DNA from: an uncultured Prevotella sp.
GTDB taxonomy: Bacteria > Bacteroidota > Bacteroidia > Bacteroidales > Bacteroidaceae
Assembly: GCF_900549175.1 (NCBI RefSeq)
Contig: NZ_URNN01000044.1
Location: forward strand, 1-23,108
Direction: 5' to 3'
Length of the DNA: 23,108 bases
Below the pieces are notes generated by a model, which made no database searches, was not told where the DNA came from, and was given only the letters and a program-made list of their open reading frames with translations. This document shows, in pieces, positions 20,238 through 23,108 of this stretch (position 1 is the first letter of the stretch; each line of letters begins with the position of its first letter). The position numbers and the translations under genes were made by a program.

Positions 20238-22394
20238 ATGAAAGTATATCAGACGAACGAGATTAAGAACATAGCGTTGCTCGGCAACGACGGTTCGGGT
20301 AAGACAACCCTCACGGAATCATTGCTCTACGAGGCAGGTATCATACAGCGTCGCGGACGCATCACGGCAAAGAACACCGTGAGTGACTATTTCCCCGTGG
20401 AGCAGGAATACGGCTATTCAGTGTTCTCTACAGTGTATCATGTGGAGTGGAACAACAAGAAACTGAACATCATCGACTGCCCGGGCTCTGACGACTTCGT
20501 GGGTGCCGCCATGACAGCGCTCAACGTTACCGATACGGCTGTGCTGCTGTTGAACGGACAGTACGGCCCGGAAGTGGGCACGCAGAACCATTTCCGCTAC
20601 ACCGAAAAATTGAAGAAACCCGTCATCTTCCTTGTAAACCAGCTCGATTCGGAGAAGTGCGACTATCATAATGTGCTGGAGCGCCTAACCGAAATATACG
20701 GCCCGAAGGTGGTGCCCGTGCAGTATCCGCTGAATGAGGGACCGGGATTCAATGCGCTCATCGACGTGCTTCTGATGAAGAAATACTCGTGGGGACCCGA
20801 AGGCGGAGCGCCCACGATAGAGGATATCCCCGCAGAGGAGATGGAAAAGGCTATGGAAATGCACAAGGCTCTTGTGGAGGCCGCGGCCGAAAACGACGAG
20901 ACGCTGATGGAGAAATTCTTCGAAGAGGAGACCCTTACGGAGGATGAAATGCGCGAAGGCATACGCAAGGGACTTGTCACACGCAGCATCTTCCCCGTGT
21001 TCTGCGTATGCGCAGGCAAGGATATGGGCGTGCGCCGGTTGATGGAATTCCTCGGAAACGTGGTTCCTTTCGTTGACGAGATGCCCAAGGTGCACAACAC
21101 CCGCGGTGAGGAAATCACCACCACGACCGACGGACCGACGTCGCTCTACTTCTTCAAGACGGGAGTTGAGCCGCACATCGGCGAGGTTTGCTACTTCAAG
21201 GTGATGAGCGGAAGCGTGAAGGCCGGTGACGAACTGACCAACGCCGACCGCGGTTCGAAGGAGCGTCTGGGGCAGATTCTTGTCTGTGCCGGTGCCAACC
21301 GCCAGCCCGTCGACTGCCTCAATGCGGGCGACATAGGCTGTGCCGTGAAGCTGAAGGATGTGAAGACGGGCAACACTCTCAACGGTAAGGACTGTGAAAA
21401 CCGTTTCGACTTCATCAAATATCCCAACTCGAAGTTCTCCCGTGCCATAAAGGCAGTGAACGAGGCCGACACGGAAAAGATGATGGCGGCGCTGCTTAAG
21501 ATGCGTCAGGAAGACCCCACATGGGTGGTGGAGCAGAGTAAGGAGCTGCGCCAGATTATCATTCACGGTCAGGGAGAGTTCCATCTGCGCACGCTGAAGT
21601 GGCGTATGGAGAACAACGAAAAGATACAGGTGAAGTTTGAGGAGCCCAAGATACCGTACCGCGAGACCATAACCAAGGCCGCACGCGCAGACTACCGACA
21701 CAAGAAGCAGTCGGGTGGCGCGGGACAGTTTGGCGAGGTTCACCTCATCGTCGAGCCTTATGCAGAGGGCATGCCCGACCCGACGGTGTTCAAGTTCGGC
21801 GGTCAGGAGTACCGCATGAACATAAAGGGCCGTGAGGAAATCGACCTCGAGTGGGGCGGAAAGCTCGTGTTCATCAACTCCGTTGTGGGCGGTGCCATCG
21901 ACACCCGCTTCATGCCGGCCATACTGAAGGGTGTGATGGAGCGTATGGAACGCGGTCCGCTGACAGGCAGCTATGCCCGCGACGTACGCGTTATTGTATA
22001 TGACGGCAAGATGCACCCGGTAGATTCAAACGAGCTTTCGTTCATGCTTGCAGCACGCAATGCGTTTGCTGCAGCATTCAAGGATGCCGGTCCGAAGATT
22101 CTCGAACCCATTTACGACCTCGAGGTATACGTGCCATCCGACTTCATGGGCGACGTGATGAGCGACCTGCAGGGCCGCCGTGCACTCATAATGGGTATGG
22201 ACAGCGAGGCCGGTTATCAGAAACTTCAGGCCAAGATTCCGCTGAAGGAACTGTCAAGCTACAGCATATCGCTCAGTTCCATCACCGGTGGACGCGCTTC
22301 GTTCACAACGAAGTTTGCAAGCTACGAGCTTGTTCCGAACGACATCCAGCAGCAGCTCATCAAGGAGCACGAGGCTGACGGCGACGAGGAATAG
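20238..22394 (+). CDS. EF-G paralogue lacking the GTPase catalytic residues (EF-G2 type)
   Basis: A 718-residue five-domain translocase paralogue. The P-loop GNDGSGKTT (residues 16-24) is kept. Switch I, RGITI in normal EF-G, reads YGYSV (58-62) and so lacks the GTP-sensing Thr. The G3 motif, normally DTPGHVDF, is DCPGSDDF (80-87), with Ser84 in place of the catalytic His. G4 is NQLD (134-137). Domain IV keeps HKKQSGGAGQFGEV, the tip that enters the A site, so ribosome binding is plausible. I recall that the Bacteroides thetaiotaomicron EF-G2, needed for gut colonisation, works without GTP hydrolysis; this looks like its orthologue. An upstream ATG at 20202 would leave only about 9 nt of leader; this start is preferred. 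No rpsL, rpsG or tuf lies nearby, as expected for a paralogue. Confidence 0.93.
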   Translation: MKVYQTNEIKNIALLGNDGSGKTTLTESLLYEAGIIQRRGRITAKNTVSDYFPVEQEYGYSVFSTVYHVEWNNKKLNIIDCPGSDDFVGAAMTALNVTDTAVLLLNGQYGPEVGTQNHFRYTEKLKKPVIFLVNQLDSEKCDYHNVLERLTEIYGPKVVPVQYPLNEGPGFNALIDVLLMKKYSWGPEGGAPTIEDIPAEEMEKAMEMHKALVEAAAENDETLMEKFFEEETLTEDEMREGIRKGLVTRSIFPVFCVCAGKDMGVRRLMEFLGNVVPFVDEMPKVHNTRGEEITTTTDGPTSLYFFKTGVEPHIGEVCYFKVMSGSVKAGDELTNADRGSKERLGQILVCAGANRQPVDCLNAGDIGCAVKLKDVKTGNTLNGKDCENRFDFIKYPNSKFSRAIKAVNEADTEKMMAALLKMRQEDPTWVVEQSKELRQIIIHGQGEFHLRTLKWRMENNEKIQVKFEEPKIPYRETITKAARADYRHKKQSGGAGQFGEVHLIVEPYAEGMPDPTVFKFGGQEYRMNIKGREEIDLEWGGKLVFINSVVGGAIDTRFMPAILKGVMERMERGPLTGSYARDVRVIVYDGKMHPVDSNELSFMLAARNAFAAAFKDAGPKILEPIYDLEVYVPSDFMGDVMSDLQGRRALIMGMDSEAGYQKLQAKIPLKELSSYSISLSSITGGRASFTTKFASYELVPNDIQQQLIKEHEADGDEE

Positions 22395-22439
22395 GCGGAT
22401 GTGTGCGGCAATTACATATTATAATATGTGAAAAGAAAG

Positions 22440-22472
22440 CAGGCAGGGATTTTTCTCTGCCTGTTTTTTTTT
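22440..22472 (+). terminator. Terminator after the EF-G paralogue
   Basis: A 10-bp stem (22440-22449 with 22454-22463) with a TTTT loop and nine following T. Just upstream, ACATATTATAATATGT (22414-22429) is a perfect AT-rich palindrome. Confidence 0.9.
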
Positions 22473-22533
22473 GTATCTTCGCTGTTAAAGAAAGTAAAAA
22501 CACTATAAAATACGGTTCTTTTTTTGTCACATC

Positions 22534-22541
22534 TACCTTTG
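22534..22541 (+). promoter_or_regulatory. Promoter -7 element of the outer-membrane protein gene
   Basis: TACCTTTG matches TAnnTTTG. A -33 TTTG is not found at the right distance. The leader would be about 75 nt. Confidence 0.4.
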
Positions 22542-22621
22542 TGATACGTATATCAGTTGTAAGCATCGGGCATGCCCGGAGTGGAATAATATAATCTTTA
22601 GTATAAAAAAGTATATCTGTT

Positions 22622-23108
22622 ATGAAAGGAATCATCCGGTTGCTGATGTTGGCCGTATGCGTTATGGGCACGGTTCAGGCAGCTGCAGCACCCAAGGAAA
22701 AGAAGCAACGCACGTTCCGTTTGTGGGGACACGTGAAGGATAAGTTCACAAAAGTGGGCATACCCGACGTGAAGATAACGCTGATGACGGCCGACAGCAC
22801 CGTCGTTGACACAATGACGGTGAGTCACGGGGGCGCGCAGTGGGCCAAGGACTCGTGGTTTTGGTTCGACCGTCCCGCCGTGGCTTCACATTATATAATA
22901 AAGGCCGAGCATCCGGATTATGAGGTGTGTTGTGTCGATTTCAGTGTGAAACATGTGGGGCGCAATACATATTTCGATGCGCCGTGGCATCTCATGAAGC
23001 GCAAGGGCCTGCACGGCAGCATGGACAGGACGCTCGACGACCTTGTGGTGAAGGGCTCGCGGGTGAAGCTGGCGTACAAGGGTGACACGCTCGTATTCGA
23101 TGCCGCGG
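22622..23108 (+). CDS. Exported protein with a carboxypeptidase-regulatory-like N-terminal domain (cut by window edge)
   Basis: At least 162 residues are visible and the frame stays open at the window edge. A signal peptide (MKGIIRLLMLAVCVMG, likely cut near AAA) is followed by a beta-sandwich-like segment (RLWGHVKDKFTKVGIPDVKI, then strands to about residue 110). The segment LDDLVVKGSRVKLAYKGDTLVFD near the edge resembles the stretch that leads into the barrel of TonB-dependent-receptor-like outer-membrane proteins of Bacteroidetes ('VK..MKGDT..Y.A'). This suggests a large outer-membrane beta-barrel protein. Only the start is present, so the rest, and any substrate, cannot be judged. Confidence 0.7.
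   Translation, partial: MKGIIRLLMLAVCVMGTVQAAAAPKEKKQRTFRLWGHVKDKFTKVGIPDVKITLMTADSTVVDTMTVSHGGAQWAKDSWFWFDRPAVASHYIIKAEHPDYEVCCVDFSVKHVGRNTYFDAPWHLMKRKGLHGSMDRTLDDLVVKGSRVKLAYKGDTLVFDAA

Noticed and set aside
22360..22671. Short frames on both strands around the terminator after the EF-G paralogue
   Set aside because: They span an intrinsic terminator, an AT palindrome and the leader of the next gene, and have no recognisable content.

Overview
The window is a stretch of core chromosome from a member of the Bacteroidota, most likely order Bacteroidales and perhaps Prevotellaceae-like. The evidence for this is Bacteroidota-type promoters (-33 TTTG and -7 TAnnTTTG) ahead of most transcription units, no Shine-Dalgarno-like sites at starts, a DUF4348-type lipoprotein, an EF-G paralogue of the Bacteroides EF-G2 type, and an outer-membrane protein whose N-terminus resembles Bacteroidetes carboxypeptidase-regulatory-like domains. 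Genes are moderately GC-rich and spacers are AT-rich. I see no tRNA, rRNA, CRISPR array, insertion sequence or prophage.

Layout. (1) 1-1491: rubrerythrin (minus, cut by the window edge) and oxyR (plus) diverge from a 208-bp control region holding an OxyR-like palindrome; this is an oxidative-stress module. (2) 1551-3856: a patatin-like phospholipase, trmD and a DUF805 membrane protein, all plus. (3) 3951-6299, minus: pheS and then an MFS transporter, separated by a long hairpin. (4) 6422-9060, plus: a DUF4348-like lipoprotein, murB and a PhnP-like metallo-hydrolase, tightly packed. (5) 10050-9100, minus: three small proteins (YtxH-like, holin-X/DUF1469-like, and a small charged protein) that recall the E. 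coli yqjDEK stress set. (6) 10351-14595, plus: a SPOR lipoprotein, ruvX, def, a large exported TPR protein and a translationally coupled small exported protein. (7) 14960-18907, plus: thrS, infC, rpmI and rplT, with a terminator and a repeat-filled 635-bp spacer between thrS and infC. (8) 20092-18977 minus: hemW, divergent from an EF-G2-type gene on plus. (9) 22622-end: the start of an outer-membrane protein.

Translation dominates the gene content: trmD (tRNA modification), pheS and thrS (charging), def (N-terminal deformylation), infC (initiation), rpmI and rplT (50S subunit) and the EF-G paralogue. Cell-envelope functions (murB, SPOR lipoprotein, exported TPR protein) are interspersed.

The least explained DNA is in the spacers. 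An array of GGAGTTAA units at 14618-14819 is mirrored into a giant hairpin with a 49-bp perfect stem. A degenerate tandem repeat of about 22 bp fills 17128-17321 between thrS and infC. A long hairpin with a 16-bp direct repeat lies between pheS and the MFS gene. The most notable protein is the EF-G paralogue, which lacks the catalytic histidine and the switch I signature of a working translational GTPase.
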